Of a stretch of 64,000 bases of DNA, positions 27,268 through 36,770 are shown piece by piece. The number at the start of each line of letters is the position of its first letter. Position 1 is the first letter of the stretch. The notes under the pieces are model-generated. The model did not search any database and was not told the DNA's origin. It saw only the letters and a list, made by a program, of their open reading frames with translations. The DNA is from Oceaniglobus indicus. GTDB lineage: Bacteria; Pseudomonadota; Alphaproteobacteria; Rhodobacterales; Rhodobacteraceae. A program made the position numbers and the translations under genes. The DNA lies in contig NZ_NMZM01000005.1 in assembly GCF_002751875.1 (NCBI RefSeq), positions 62,001 to 126,000 on the forward strand, in the 5' to 3' direction.

Positions 27268-28218
27268 ATGACCAGACCGCCCCTCACCCTCTACCTTGCC
27301 GCGCCGCGCGGATTCTGCGCCGGCGTCGATCGCGCGATCAAGATCGTCGAGATGGCGTTGGAGAAATGGGGTGCCCCCGTCTATGTGCGGCACGAAATCG
27401 TGCACAACCGTTTCGTGGTCGACGCGCTGCGCGAAAAGGGCGCCGTGTTCGTCGAGGAGTTGGACGAATGCCCGACCGACCGGCCTGTGATCTTTTCCGC
27501 CCATGGCGTGCCCCGCGCCGTGCCCGCCGAAGCCCAGCGCCGCGAGATGATCTATGTCGATGCTACCTGCCCCTTGGTCAGCAAGGTCCATAACGAGGCC
27601 GCGCGCCACCATGAAAACGGCTTGCAGATGGTAATGATAGGTCACGCGGGCCATCCCGAAACCCTGGGCACCATGGGCCAGTTGCCCGATGGCGAGGTGT
27701 TGCTGGTGGAAACGGCCGACGACGTGGCGGGGTTGTCGGTGCGCGACCCCGAGCAACTGGCCTTCATCACGCAGACGACCCTGTCGGTGGATGACACCGC
27801 CGGCATTGTTGCGGCACTGAAGGCGCGGTTTCCGGCCATCGTCGGGCCGCACAAGGAAGACATCTGCTATGCCACCACCAACCGGCAGGAAGCGGTCAAG
27901 GCGATGGCGCCCAAGGCCGACGCGATGCTGGTGATCGGCGCACCGAACTCGTCGAACTCGCGCCGGCTGGTCGAGGTGGGGCGCACCGCCGGATGCGCCT
28001 ATGCGCAACTGGTCCAGCGGGCCGACGACATCGACTGGCGCGCGCTGGAGGGCATCAGATCGATCGGCATCACCGCCGGGGCCAGCGCCCCCGAAGTGCT
28101 GGTGAACGAAGTGGTCGACGCCTTCCGCAACCGATATGACCTGACGGTCGAAATGGTCGTGACGGCCGAGGAAAACATCGAATTCAAGGTCCCGCGTGTT
28201 CTGCGCCAACCCGCCTAG
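27268..28218 (+). CDS. ispH: 4-hydroxy-3-methylbut-2-enyl diphosphate reductase
   Basis: Iron-sulfur enzyme for the last step of the MEP isoprenoid pathway, yielding IPP and DMAPP. 316 residues. The three cluster cysteines are visible: Cys17 in [14 protein letters not shown], one in [11 protein letters not shown], and one in [14 protein letters not shown]. Also present are the conserved HEIVHN and TAGASAPE. No other isoprenoid gene is nearby, but its product feeds the polyprenyl phosphate used by the UbiA enzyme at 53435. Confidence 0.97.
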   Translation: MTRPPLTLYLAAPRGFCAGVDRAIKIVEMALEKWGAPVYVRHEIVHNRFVVDALREKGAVFVEELDECPTDRPVIFSAHGVPRAVPAEAQRREMIYVDATCPLVSKVHNEAARHHENGLQMVMIGHAGHPETLGTMGQLPDGEVLLVETADDVAGLSVRDPEQLAFITQTTLSVDDTAGIVAALKARFPAIVGPHKEDICYATTNRQEAVKAMAPKADAMLVIGAPNSSNSRRLVEVGRTAGCAYAQLVQRADDIDWRALEGIRSIGITAGASAPEVLVNEVVDAFRNRYDLTVEMVVTAEENIEFKVPRVLRQPA

Positions 28219-28385
28219 CCCCCGGTCGCCCGCCTACACCGGACGATTGCGCTCGCCCCCCCCGCCGCGACCTTTCTAGCGCCGACATTGCCAACACCGT
28301 GAACCCGCCGACGCGCAGACATCCCGTGCCGAAACGCGCCTGCAAGCTCTGGTCACCGGTCCTGCAGAGCATTAGAAGCGGTGCC

Positions 28386-28835
28386 ATGACGCGCATCCCC
28401 CTCTCTGCTCTCTGTCTCGGTCTTGCCGGGCTGATTCCCTTTGTCTGGGGGGCGCTGACGCTGGTCTTTCCGTCCCTCGCCGATTGGGGGCTTCGCGTCT
28501 TGGGGGCACGGTTCATCGGGCCATATGTGCAACTGGCCTATGGCACGGTGATCCTGTCGTTCATGTCGGGCGTGCTGTGGGGGTTCGCCACCCGCGCCAC
28601 GGGCCGCGAGGCGGCGGTGGGATACGCGCTGTCGGTGCTGCCCGCGCTCTGGGCGTTCTTCTTCATCGGCGACGGGCCAACCTCGGCCGCGATCTATCTG
28701 ATCTTCGGGTTCATCGGCTTGCTGGCCCTGGACTGGAGCTTCTGGCGCCAAGGTCTGGCGCCTGCGTGGTGGATGCACCTGCGGGTGCTGCTGAGCGTCG
28801 TCGTCGTCGCCTGCCTGTCGATTTCCATCCTCTGA
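28386..28835 (+). CDS. DUF3429 domain-containing membrane protein
   Basis: 149-residue protein with four to five hydrophobic segments, matching DUF3429: LCLGLAGLIPFVWGAL, then YVQLAYGTVILSFMSGVLWGF and SVLPALWAFFFIGD, and an LDWSFWRQGLAPAWWMHLRVLLS end. Function unknown. The frame opens further upstream (28299), but the ATG at 28386 places the first helix correctly. It precedes rnhA by 12 bases in the same direction. The 167-base gap before it holds no feature I can identify. Confidence 0.85.
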   Translation: MTRIPLSALCLGLAGLIPFVWGALTLVFPSLADWGLRVLGARFIGPYVQLAYGTVILSFMSGVLWGFATRATGREAAVGYALSVLPALWAFFFIGDGPTSAAIYLIFGFIGLLALDWSFWRQGLAPAWWMHLRVLLSVVVVACLSISIL

Positions 28836-28847
28836 AAGGGGCACCAG

Positions 28848-29435
28848 ATGCCGACACTGACCGCCTATACCGACGGCGCCTGCTCGGGCAATCCCGGCCC
28901 CGGAGGCTGGGGTGCGCTGTTGATCGCGCGCGATGGCGACACCGTGATCAAGGAACGTGAACTGAAGGGCGGCGAGGCCGACACCACCAACAACCGGATG
29001 GAGTTGCTGGCCGCGATCAACGCGCTGGAATCCCTGACGCGCCCGTCCGCCATCACCATCGTGACCGACAGCGCCTATGTGAAGAACGGCGTCACCGGCT
29101 GGATCCACGGCTGGAAGCGCAACGGCTGGAAGACCAGCCAGAAGAAGCCGGTGAAGAACGAGGATCTGTGGAAGCGGATCGACGCCGCCAACGCACGCCA
29201 TGACGTGACCTGGGAATGGGTCAAGGGCCATGCCGGGCACCCCGAAAACGAACGCGCCGATGAACTGGCCCGCGCCGGAATGGAGCCGTTCAAGGGCGGC
29301 ACGAAAGATCCCGGCGCGGCGCGCGCGCCCGCCGCGCGCACCCCGCGCAAGACGCCGCCGGCCAAAACCGCCGGCCCGGCCGCCGTGGCCCGCGTTGCGC
29401 GCCGCCCGGCACCCAAGGCCGGCGACCCCGAATGA
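28848..29435 (+). CDS. rnhA: Ribonuclease HI with C-terminal Ala/Pro/Lys tail
   Basis: Degrades RNA in RNA-DNA hybrids. The catalytic domain is typical: Asp9 in [18 protein letters not shown], Glu in [14 protein letters not shown], Asp in [15 protein letters not shown] and the last Asp in [14 protein letters not shown]. The protein is 195 residues, about 40 longer than E. coli RNase HI. The excess is a disordered basic tail ([16 protein letters not shown] and RRPAPKAG) that could bind nucleic acid. The stop overlaps the next gene by four bases. Confidence 0.95.
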   Translation: MPTLTAYTDGACSGNPGPGGWGALLIARDGDTVIKERELKGGEADTTNNRMELLAAINALESLTRPSAITIVTDSAYVKNGVTGWIHGWKRNGWKTSQKKPVKNEDLWKRIDAANARHDVTWEWVKGHAGHPENERADELARAGMEPFKGGTKDPGAARAPAARTPRKTPPAKTAGPAAVARVARRPAPKAGDPE

Positions 29436-30091
29436 TCGAAACCCTGCGCGCGGTGCCCGACCTGTTGCCACAGGCCGTGGTGGCGTTGGACTTTGCCGCC
29501 GTCTTCGTGTTCGCGCTGACCGGTGCGCTGTCGGCCAGCCGCGCACAGCTGGACATCGTCGGGTTCTTCGTGCTGTCGGGTCTGACGGCGGTCGGGGGCG
29601 GCACCCTGCGTGACTTGTTGCTGAACCGGGATCCGGTCTTCTGGATCGGGCGGCCGGAATACCTGGCTGTCATCGCACTTGCCGCGGCCGTCATCTATTT
29701 CACGGCGCATCTCGTCGAAAGCCGCTATCGCTGGCTTGAGTGGCTGAACGCCGCCGCGCTGTCCGTCGCCGTGGCGGCCGGGGTCGGCGTGGCGCTGGCC
29801 GCCGGTCAGCCCTGGGTGATCGTTGCGGTGATGGGGGTGGTGACCGGGACGGTTGGCGGGTTGCTGCGCGATGTTGTGGCCACCGAGGTGCCGCTGTTGC
29901 TGAAACAGGGCGAACTCTATGCCACGGCCGCCCTCGCGGGTGCGGCGGCGGGCCTGCTGGCGCTGGCATTTGGGGCGGCACCGGTGACGGCCCTGCCGCT
30001 GATTGCGGCAGTGACCTTCACCCTCAGGGCGGGTTCGCTGTGGTTCGGCTGGCGATTGCCGGTCTATCGGGCGCGACCGCCGCGGAACTGA
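29432..30091 (+). CDS. TRIC-family cation channel protein (YicG/UPF0126)
   Basis: 219-residue membrane protein with seven hydrophobic helices arranged as two homologous halves plus one. The family motif is seen twice: [22 protein letters not shown] in repeat 1 and [22 protein letters not shown] in repeat 2. Bacterial TRIC proteins form trimeric K+-type channels; a physiological role here is unknown. The ATG overlaps the rnhA stop (29432-29435). Confidence 0.9.
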   Translation: MIETLRAVPDLLPQAVVALDFAAVFVFALTGALSASRAQLDIVGFFVLSGLTAVGGGTLRDLLLNRDPVFWIGRPEYLAVIALAAAVIYFTAHLVESRYRWLEWLNAAALSVAVAAGVGVALAAGQPWVIVAVMGVVTGTVGGLLRDVVATEVPLLLKQGELYATAALAGAAAGLLALAFGAAPVTALPLIAAVTFTLRAGSLWFGWRLPVYRARPPRN

Positions 30092-30183
30092 TCGTTGCCA
30101 CGGTCAGGGACGTCTTCCATCAAATCACCCAGGACGGCCACGACGGCGCGACCCGCCGCACCGTGCCCGGGTCCGCCCGACGC

Positions 30184-31083
30184 TCAATCCAGAACTGGCG
30201 GCAGCGTCAGCCCGCGCAAGACCTCGTCGGCATCCATGGCGCCGCGCCCGGCCCGCTGGGCGCGCAGGATCCGCACCGCACCGCCGCCGCAGGCGATCGT
30301 GAAACCGTCCAGCACCGCACCCGGCGCCCCCTGCCCCGCCGCCAGCTCCGACGCCAACAGCTTGACCCGTTCGCCCGCCACTTCGCACCAGGCCCCCGGA
30401 AACGGCGACAGCCCGCGGATCTGGCGATCGATCTCGACCGCCGGGCGGGTCCAGTCGATGCGCGCCTCGGCCTTGTCGATCTTCGCCGCATAGGTCACGC
30501 CGTCATCCGGCTGCACCGTCGGCGTCAGCGCCGTGATGCGGTCAAGCGCCTGCACGATCAGCCGTGCCCCCAGCCGCGCCAGCCGCTCGTGCAGCGTGCC
30601 GGTCGTGTCGCCGGCGCCGATCGGGATCGCCTCGCGCAGCAGGACGGCCCCGGTATCCAGGCCGGCATCCATCTGCATGATGCAGACGCCGGTTTCCGTA
30701 TCCCCCGCCAGGATCGCGCGGTGGATCGGTGCCGCCCCCCGCCACCGCGGCAGCAACGAGGCGTGAATGTTCAGACAGCCATGCACCGGCGCGTCCAGCA
30801 CCGCTTGCGGCAGGATCAGGCCATAGGCGACCACCACGGCCACATCCGCGTTCAGCGCCGCGAAATCGGCCTGGGCCTCGGGCGTCCTCAGCGACTTCGG
30901 ATGTCGCACGGGCAGACCCAGCACCGCCGCGCGGGCGTGCACCGGCGTCGGGCGATCCTTCTTGCCGCGTCCCGCCGGGCGCGGCGGCTGGCAATAGACG
31001 CAGACGATATCATGTCCGTCGCGCACCAGCGCATCCAGCACCGTGACCGAGAAATCGGGTGTTCCCATGAAGACGATTCGCAT
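30184..31083 (-). CDS. fmt: Methionyl-tRNA formyltransferase
   Basis: Formylates initiator Met-tRNA from 10-formyl-THF. 299 residues. N-terminal [13 protein letters not shown], the signature [20 protein letters not shown] (with catalytic Asn and His) and the catalytic Asp region [13 protein letters not shown] are present, with the C-terminal tRNA-binding domain from about 205. In related genomes fmt directly follows the def genes; here ridA and an AT-rich island (31207-32830) lie between. ATG at 31083 chosen by homology. Confidence 0.97.
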   Translation of the reverse strand: MRIVFMGTPDFSVTVLDALVRDGHDIVCVYCQPPRPAGRGKKDRPTPVHARAAVLGLPVRHPKSLRTPEAQADFAALNADVAVVVAYGLILPQAVLDAPVHGCLNIHASLLPRWRGAAPIHRAILAGDTETGVCIMQMDAGLDTGAVLLREAIPIGAGDTTGTLHERLARLGARLIVQALDRITALTPTVQPDDGVTYAAKIDKAEARIDWTRPAVEIDRQIRGLSPFPGAWCEVAGERVKLLASELAAGQGAPGAVLDGFTIACGGGAVRILRAQRAGRGAMDADEVLRGLTLPPVLD

Positions 31084-31203
31084 GGCGGTTTCCTTCCGAT
31101 TCGGATGACCCGGGGATAACGCCGGGGCCTCCGGGCGTCCATGGCTTGCCGTCTTGCGGCGCCCGTGCCAAGCTGATCTGGATTCTTCACAAGGAACGTG
31201 CCC

Positions 31204-31551
31204 ATGGCCCAGATCACCCGTCACCACACCACCGCCCGCATGAGCCAGATCGTCACCCATGGCGACACGATCTATCTGGCCGGACAGGTCGGCACCGAAG
31301 GCGACCCCGTCGCAGACCAGACCCGCCAGTGCCTGGAAAAGGTCGACAAGCTGTTGGCCGAGGCCGGGTCGGACAAGACCAAAATCCTGCAATGCGTGAT
31401 CTGGATGGCCGACATGAAGGATTTCGCCGCGATGAACGAAGTCTGGGACGCCTGGGCCCCCGAAGGCCAAGCCCCCGCCCGCGCCTGCGGCGAAGCGAAG
31501 CTGGCGACACCTGGCTATCTGGTTGAGTTGATCGTGACGGCGGGGCGGTAG
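31204..31551 (+). CDS. RidA family protein (YjgF/Rid)
   Basis: 115-residue trimeric imine/enamine deaminase-fold protein. Family sequence includes [35 protein letters not shown] and [21 protein letters not shown]; the Arg of PARAC is the substrate-carboxylate-binding Arg of RidA. Probably removes reactive enamines or acts on a specific imine; the subgroup is not resolved. ATG at 31204 has AAGGA eight bases upstream; the GTG at 31198 is less likely. It lies on the opposite strand from fmt and def, at the edge of the island. Confidence 0.9.
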   Translation: MAQITRHHTTARMSQIVTHGDTIYLAGQVGTEGDPVADQTRQCLEKVDKLLAEAGSDKTKILQCVIWMADMKDFAAMNEVWDAWAPEGQAPARACGEAKLATPGYLVELIVTAGR

Positions 31552-31599
31552 GTAGGAAAGTCAACGACGGATCGCCTTTGACGGGGCGACCGGCTTCCG

Positions 31600-32830
31600 G
31601 CTTTCTCTGACGTATGCTGCGCCGCTCACGAATGGCGGCTCCCGCAAAGCAACCAGAAACCCTCAACAACCGCTTGGGTTTGTAACGAGGTTTTTGGTAG
31701 CACGATACTCCGCGTGTAGTGGACGTTCCACAAACGAGTGGTTAGTGGAAGCGATAATGATCTATCAACCCACCAACCACTTAGATCGGCAATCTCGACG
31801 TCGTCTTTACACAACTTTTTGGCGTGACGCTTCCATTAGAAGCTTGTCCATCCGACGCAGCTTGCCAGGTGCAAACTTGCCTTCTACGCGCATTAATAGG
31901 TCGTGCACGAAATTGTTGATCGCGAGACTTTCACTCGTGTTCGGTACCTTACCCTTGCAAGTTGGTCCTCTAAGCGCTGCGACCGTCTTAACGAGGTGGA
32001 GGTCGGGTTTAATGGCAAGACCAAGATCAGTGAGTAGATGCAAGACGGTGATGTCTCCCCAGAACGCTCCGAACTCCGACCGGAGCAGCACTACGTTTTG
32101 CGCGGTAGTGTTGGCCGAAAGATCAGAGAAAGGGTAGGCTCGGACCTCAGTACGGCGTCGAAGAGCTATTGCGGCATTTTGGATAGCGTAAAGCCGGTGG
32201 CGGGGGATTTGACCGAGCAGTGATTGTTTATCGAACCATTTGCCATGGCAAACGAACGATGCACGCGCTGATCCGTTTCCTACTTTGTCTATCAAGAAGA
32301 CTTTGCGTGACGTGCCCCATTCTAGCAAGGCGTCATCCATGAAACCAGCGCCTTTAAGTTTGGCGATAGTACCTTCCGCGCCTTTTACAGTCGAGTTTGC
32401 GAAAATCGGTTTGTTCCAAATGACTTGCCACAGCTCGATGGCCTGCGCTTCTTCGATATGCAGGACTTCACCTGCAAGCTGATCCGCTTCGACTATGGAC
32501 CTAGGACTTTTCTTCGCCAGCTCATCAATCAATTGATAGTAGTGGGCTACAAGGGCGTCGCCATTCGCATCTTTATAATTTGAATGTTGCGTAATCATTT
32601 TTTAAAGCTCCAAGCTTATTCGATATGAAGTGGTCCTGCTTTTTCAGAGAGGTTTGCAGCTCGGCTGAACTATAGAAGGTTCAATTTTATGCCGCCTACT
32701 CAAAATTAGTTTTGGCACGGTGTTTATACCACTGGCAGAAACCACCGCATGTTGAACGGCTTCATCAAGATCGACATTGATGCCCCGAAGCGAACCCACG
32801 CTTTTTCCGCTCAGCCGCCCTTCGTACGGT
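31600..32830. other. AT-rich island between fmt/ridA and the def cluster
   Basis: Base composition drops visibly relative to both flanks, with frequent TTT/AAA runs and codons such as TTA, AAA and ATA that neighbouring genes avoid. It contains one convincing gene (31807-32598, minus). It has no recognisable transposase, integrase or flanking tRNA. The 31552-31806 and 32599-32850 stretches are non-coding as far as I can see; a short inverted repeat TGAAC-N8-GTTCA lies at 32666-32683 upstream of the gene. Confidence 0.65.
31807..32598 (-). CDS. Unknown 263-aa protein of the AT-rich island
   Basis: I do not recognise this gene. It encodes 263 soluble residues with a hydrophilic helical N-terminal half (ALVAHYYQLIDELAKKSPRS) and a C-terminal region WGDITVLHLLTDLGLAIKPD followed by LHLVKTV. 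That last block loosely recalls the helix-hairpin-helix plus KPDxH pattern of DNA-glycosylase-like folds; this is only an impression. GGAG lies nine bases before the ATG (minus strand). Codon use is AT-rich, unlike the flanking def and ridA genes, so it was probably acquired. No partner gene is seen, so a defence role is speculative. Confidence 0.75.
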   Translation of the reverse strand: MITQHSNYKDANGDALVAHYYQLIDELAKKSPRSIVEADQLAGEVLHIEEAQAIELWQVIWNKPIFANSTVKGAEGTIAKLKGAGFMDDALLEWGTSRKVFLIDKVGNGSARASFVCHGKWFDKQSLLGQIPRHRLYAIQNAAIALRRRTEVRAYPFSDLSANTTAQNVVLLRSEFGAFWGDITVLHLLTDLGLAIKPDLHLVKTVAALRGPTCKGKVPNTSESLAINNFVHDLLMRVEGKFAPGKLRRMDKLLMEASRQKVV

Positions 32831-32850
32831 ATTGCACCTGCCGCTTTCTC

Positions 32851-33342
32851 TTACCGCAGCTTCCCCGCCTTCTTCAGCAACCGCTCGCGCTTCAACCGTG
32901 ACAGCCTGTCGAAATACATCCTGCCGTTCAGGTGGTCGATCTGGTGTTGTACCGAGGTGGCCCAGAGGTCGACGAAATCGCGGTCTTCCACCTCTCCGTT
33001 TTCGTTCACGAACCGCACCGTCACGGCGCGGGGGCGTTCGATTGCGGCCGATACGCCGGGCAGGTTGGGCGAGGCTTCTTCGTGCCAGCGGGGTTTGGCT
33101 GAGACGTGCAGCACTTCGGGGTTGGCCATGCGGATCGCACGGCCGCGGGTGTCGGAGGCATCGACCACGGCCAGGCGCAGCATGACGCCGATTTGCGGCG
33201 CGGCAAGGCCGACTCCGGGCATTGCGTCCATCGCCGCGATCATTTCGTTCCACAGCGCGCGGATCTCGTCGGTGATCGCCGCGACGGGATCGGCGGGGGT
33301 GCGCAGGCGGCGGTCGGGCCACATCACGAAAGCGCGCGTCAT
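32851..33342 (-). CDS. Peptide deformylase-like protein with degenerate active site
   Basis: 163 residues with the deformylase fold. Motif 1 is intact (GVGLAAPQIG). Motif 2, normally EGCLS with the metal-binding Cys, reads EEASPNLPG and lacks the Cys. Motif 3, normally HExDH, reads QHQIDHLNG, replacing the catalytic Glu with Gln. By E. coli precedent these losses should abolish deformylation, so this is probably a structural, regulatory or neofunctionalised paralogue. It is still under coding constraint and overlaps the next def gene by four bases. It is the distal gene of the three-gene def cluster, next to the AT-rich island. Confidence 0.88.
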   Translation of the reverse strand: MTRAFVMWPDRRLRTPADPVAAITDEIRALWNEMIAAMDAMPGVGLAAPQIGVMLRLAVVDASDTRGRAIRMANPEVLHVSAKPRWHEEASPNLPGVSAAIERPRAVTVRFVNENGEVEDRDFVDLWATSVQHQIDHLNGRMYFDRLSRLKRERLLKKAGKLR

Positions 33343-33839
33343 GCCAAGGTGTCGCGGTATTGCGCCTCATAGCGCGCGCGCATGTCGTCCGGCACCCGCC
33401 GAAAGATCAAGATCCCGTTCAGGTGATCCAGCTCGTGTTGCGCACAGCGCGCGGCGGCGCCGGTCAGGTCACGCTCAAGCCGTTTGCCGTCGGGGGTTTG
33501 CCACGCAAGGCGGATCGCCACCGGGCGGTCCACCTGCATCGTCACGCCGGGAATTGACAGGCAGCCTTCCTCACCCAGCGCCGTCTCGTGCGAGGCCGAC
33601 AGGATTTCGGGGTTCACGCAGATGAAGGGATCGGCAGCGCCGTCCTTCCAAGCCACGTCCATCACGAACATCCGCTCGGTCCGGGCCACCTGCGGCGCGG
33701 CCAGCCCGCGACCGGGGGCCGCATACATCGTTTCCAGCATGTCATCGGCCAGTTTCGCCAGATCGTCGTCGAACGTTTCGACCGGCGGGCAAACCTCGGA
33801 CAGCATCGGCGCGGGCCAAGTCAGGATGTCCAACGCCAC
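33339..33839 (-). CDS. def: Peptide deformylase (second copy)
   Basis: Removes the N-formyl group from nascent proteins. 166 residues with all three motifs: GRGLAAPQVA, EEGCLSIPG and CAQHELDHLNG, so it looks active. Compared with the neighbouring canonical Def it has a shorter, more divergent body and Gly-Arg in motif 1. Lies between the canonical def (three-base gap) and the degenerate paralogue (four-base overlap). Division of labour between the copies is unknown. Confidence 0.93.
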   Translation of the reverse strand: MALDILTWPAPMLSEVCPPVETFDDDLAKLADDMLETMYAAPGRGLAAPQVARTERMFVMDVAWKDGAADPFICVNPEILSASHETALGEEGCLSIPGVTMQVDRPVAIRLAWQTPDGKRLERDLTGAAARCAQHELDHLNGILIFRRVPDDMRARYEAQYRDTLA

Positions 33840-33842
33840 GGC

Positions 33843-34364
33843 CTAGGCCCGCGCCCGTTCGCGTTTCAGCTTCACCATCTTGCGGGTGATCATCTGGCGG
33901 CGCAGGGGTTTGAGGTAGTCGATGAACAGCTTGCCGTTGATATGGTCGATCTCGTGCTGCACGCAGGTCGCCCAGAGCCCGGTGAAATGTTCGGAATGTT
34001 CTGCCATGTCCAGATCGTGCCAGGTCACCTCGACCTCGGCGGGGCGCTCGACCTCGCCGTATTGGTCGGGGATCGACAGGCAGCCCTCGTCATAAGTCGA
34101 CATTTCGTCCGATGCCCAGGTCACCCGCGGATTCACCATCACCAGCGGGCGGGCGGGGGCGTCTTCGTCCTTGACGCAATCCAGCACGATCAGCCGTTGC
34201 AGCACACCGACCTGCGGCGCGGCCAGACCGATGCCCGGCGCGTCATACATGGTCTGCAGCATGTCCGCCGCCAGTGCGCGCAGATCGTCGGTCACCGTAT
34301 CGACGGGGTCGCAGGGTTTCTTCAGGCGGGGATCCGGGTGGATTATGATGTCGAGAATGGCCAT
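33843..34364 (-). CDS. def: Peptide deformylase (canonical copy)
   Basis: Metallo-deformylase for N-terminal maturation, 173 residues from the ATG at 34364 (an ATG at 34373 adds three residues). Motifs GIGLAAPQVG, DEGCLSIPDQ and VQHEIDHING are all canonical, and HPDPRLKKPCDPV is the usual start. It leads a cluster of three deformylase-family genes that ends at the AT-rich island before fmt. Likely the housekeeping enzyme. Divergent from patB with about 90 bases between. Confidence 0.95.
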   Translation of the reverse strand: MAILDIIIHPDPRLKKPCDPVDTVTDDLRALAADMLQTMYDAPGIGLAAPQVGVLQRLIVLDCVKDEDAPARPLVMVNPRVTWASDEMSTYDEGCLSIPDQYGEVERPAEVEVTWHDLDMAEHSEHFTGLWATCVQHEIDHINGKLFIDYLKPLRRQMITRKMVKLKRERARA

Positions 34365-34457
34365 GACGGGCATTTAGGCGATCAAACCGCACTCTGCAAT
34401 CGCCTTGCGTTCAGGCGTGATCCGGGTAGCGTTCGCGCCGAGCAGGGGAGACGCGAG

Positions 34458-35630
34458 ATGAGCTTTGACGAGATGATCGACCGGCGCGGCAGCAATTGCG
34501 CCAAGTGGGACCGGATGGAGGCGCTGTACGGCGTGCCCGAAAGCGACGGGTTGGCGATGTGGGTGGCTGACATGGATTTCCGCCCGCCGCAGGTGGTTCT
34601 GGACCGGCTGCGCGAGCTGACGGATCACGGCGTCTTCGGCTATTACGGCGACGAGACGCCCTATCTCGAAGCGATCCGCTGGTGGATGGACACGCGCCAC
34701 GGCTGGGACGTCGATCCGGCGTCGGTGTTTTCGACCCACGGGCTGGTGAACGGCACCGGCATGTGCGTCGATGCCTTCACGCAACCCGGCGACGGGGTGG
34801 TGATGTTCACGCCGATCTATCACGCCTTCTATCGCGTCATAAGATCGGCCGGGCGCCAGGTGGTCGAATGTCCCATGGTGCTGGACAACGGCCGCTATAC
34901 CCTGGATTTCGACGCCTATGACGCGCAGATGACCGGCACCGAGAAGATGCTCGTGTTCTGTTCGCCGCACAATCCCGGCGGCCGCGTGTGGTCGAAGGCG
35001 GAACTGGAAGGCGTCGCGGCATTCTGCAAGCGACACGACCTGATCCTGGTCAGTGACGAGATCCACCACGACATCGTGATGCCCGGTAACACCCACATCC
35101 CGATGGCGAAGGTCGACGCCGGAATCGCCGACCGGCTGGTGATGATGACGGCCACGACCAAGACGTTCAACATTGCCGGCTCGCACATCGGCAACGTCAT
35201 CATCGCCGACCCGAAACTGCGCGCGGCGTTCGCGGCGCGGATGGCGGCACTGGGCCTGTCGCCCAATTCGTTCGGGCTGCACATGGTCGAGGCGGCCTAT
35301 TCGCCCGACGGCGCCAGATGGGTGGACGAGATGTGCGCCTATGTCGACGGCAACCGGCGGATTTTCGACGCCGCGCTGAATGCGATTCCGGGCGTGCGCT
35401 CGATGCCGCTGGAAGGCACCTATCTGTCGTGGGTGGATTTCAACGGCACCGGCATGACGGCGGACGAAATCGACGCCCGTGTGGCCGGCCGCGCCCGGAT
35501 CGCCGCCAACGCGGGGCCGACCTTCGGTGCCGGGGGCGACGGTTTCCTGCGCTTCAACATCGCAACCCCCCGCGCCCGTGTGCAGGAAGCGGCCGAACGG
35601 ATGTGCGACGCCTTCGCGGATTTGCAGTAA
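34458..35630 (+). CDS. MalY/PatB family PLP aminotransferase (probable cystathionine beta-lyase)
   Basis: 390-residue fold-type I PLP enzyme of the MalY/PatB group: begins MSFDEMIDRRGSNCAKWD, has the family MWVADMDF, CSPHNPGGRVW, LVSDEIHHDIV and the PLP-lysine block TATTKTFNIAGSHIGN. Members cleave cystathionine or Cys-conjugates to thiols, ammonia and keto acids. Start at 34458 is preceded by AGGGGAG. Divergent from def. A GC hairpin follows its stop. Confidence 0.92.
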   Translation: MSFDEMIDRRGSNCAKWDRMEALYGVPESDGLAMWVADMDFRPPQVVLDRLRELTDHGVFGYYGDETPYLEAIRWWMDTRHGWDVDPASVFSTHGLVNGTGMCVDAFTQPGDGVVMFTPIYHAFYRVIRSAGRQVVECPMVLDNGRYTLDFDAYDAQMTGTEKMLVFCSPHNPGGRVWSKAELEGVAAFCKRHDLILVSDEIHHDIVMPGNTHIPMAKVDAGIADRLVMMTATTKTFNIAGSHIGNVIIADPKLRAAFAARMAALGLSPNSFGLHMVEAAYSPDGARWVDEMCAYVDGNRRIFDAALNAIPGVRSMPLEGTYLSWVDFNGTGMTADEIDARVAGRARIAANAGPTFGAGGDGFLRFNIATPRARVQEAAERMCDAFADLQ

Positions 35631-35639
35631 TTTACGGCG

Positions 35640-35668
35640 CGGCGCCGGGCATATCATATCCGGCGCCG
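35640..35668. terminator. GC hairpin after patB
   Basis: CGGCGCCGG (35640-35648) and CCGGCGCCG (35660-35668) form a perfect 9-bp stem with an 11-base AT-rich loop, ten bases after the patB stop and in the convergent gap before the GHR gene. No U-tract on the plus strand. Probably a shared or structured 3' end. Confidence 0.5.
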
Positions 35669-35795
35669 GAAAAAGAGGGATGCCCGCTTGGCGCCCGTCG
35701 AAAGCCAAGCGCACGCCCCTGTTTCACCATGGACGGGACGACGCCCGAGCGCAGCACCGCGGAACTGCGCCCTTCAGTCCGGCACCAAGCATCGT

Positions 35796-36770
35796 CTATC
35801 CCCGCCCGTGAGGCTCCATCCAGTCGATCACGGGATTGATCGGGATGATCCGGTGCGGATTTATCGTCGGGTGGCTATAGTGGTAATGTTCGACGATGTG
35901 GTCGAAATGCACCGTGTCCGCGATCCCCGGCCATTGATACAATTCGCGCGTATAGGCCCAAAGGTTCGGATAATCCACGATCCGCTTGCGGTTGCACTTG
36001 AAGTGCAGGTGATACACCGGATCGAACCGCACGAGGGTTGAAAACAACCGCCAATCGGCCTCGGTGATCCGGTCGCCCATCAGGTATCGATTGTCGGCCA
36101 GGATCCCTTCCAGCCAGTCAAGGCTGTCGAACAGCGGATGCACCGCCGCGTCATAGGCTTTCTGACTGGTGGCGAACCCGGCCTTGTACACCCCGTTGTT
36201 CACCGTGTCATAGATCCGGTCGTTTATCGGCGCGATCGCCGCGCGCAGGTCTTCGGGCCAGTAATCATCGGTGTTGCCGGTGATGCCGTCGAAGGCCGAG
36301 TTGAACATCCGGATGATTTCACTGCTTTCGTTGCTGACGATCGTGCCGGTTTCCTTGTCCCACAGGATCGGCACGGTCACGCGACCGGTCATGTCGGGCG
36401 TGTCTTTCAGATAGATGTCGCGCGCATAAGGCAATCCGAACAGCTTGTCGCCGGTCGCGCCCGGGAAATCGGTGTCAAAGGTCCAGCCCTCGCCCAGCAT
36501 GTGGGGATGCACCGCCGAAATGTCGATCAGGTCGGTCAACCCCTTCAGCGCGCGAAAGAACAGCGCGCGATTGGCCCAGGGGCAGGCATAGCAGACATAC
36601 AGGTGGTATCGCCCCGCCTCGGCCTTGTATCCGCCCTTGCCGGTCGGTCCGGCACTGCCGTCAGCGGTGATCCAGTTGCGAAAGCTGGCCTCCTGGCGCT
36701 GAAACGCGCCGCCGCTCTTGTCCGTGTCGTACCATTTGTCCTGCCATTCACCGTCGACAAGCAATCCCAT
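35796..36770 (-). CDS. Glutathionyl-hydroquinone reductase (Xi-class GST, YqjG-like)
   Basis: Cytoplasmic GST-fold enzyme that removes glutathione from glutathionyl-hydroquinones. 324 residues, full family length. N-terminal domain: catalytic Cys63 in VCYACPWANRAL; then DISAVHPHM, VPILWDKETGTIVSNESSEIIRM, and the C-terminal YLMGDRITEADWRLFSTLVRFDPVYH block that is diagnostic of Xi GSTs. Single gene on the minus strand; upstream gap of 290 bases separates it from the cobalamin operon. Confidence 0.93.
   Translation of the reverse strand: MGLLVDGEWQDKWYDTDKSGGAFQRQEASFRNWITADGSAGPTGKGGYKAEAGRYHLYVCYACPWANRALFFRALKGLTDLIDISAVHPHMLGEGWTFDTDFPGATGDKLFGLPYARDIYLKDTPDMTGRVTVPILWDKETGTIVSNESSEIIRMFNSAFDGITGNTDDYWPEDLRAAIAPINDRIYDTVNNGVYKAGFATSQKAYDAAVHPLFDSLDWLEGILADNRYLMGDRITEADWRLFSTLVRFDPVYHLHFKCNRKRIVDYPNLWAYTRELYQWPGIADTVHFDHIVEHYHYSHPTINPHRIIPINPVIDWMEPHGRG

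Noticed and set aside
31626-31814. 62-codon minus-strand frame at the edge of the AT-rich island
   Set aside because: No RBS, no similarity to anything recognised, and overlaps the end of the island gene; too short to support.
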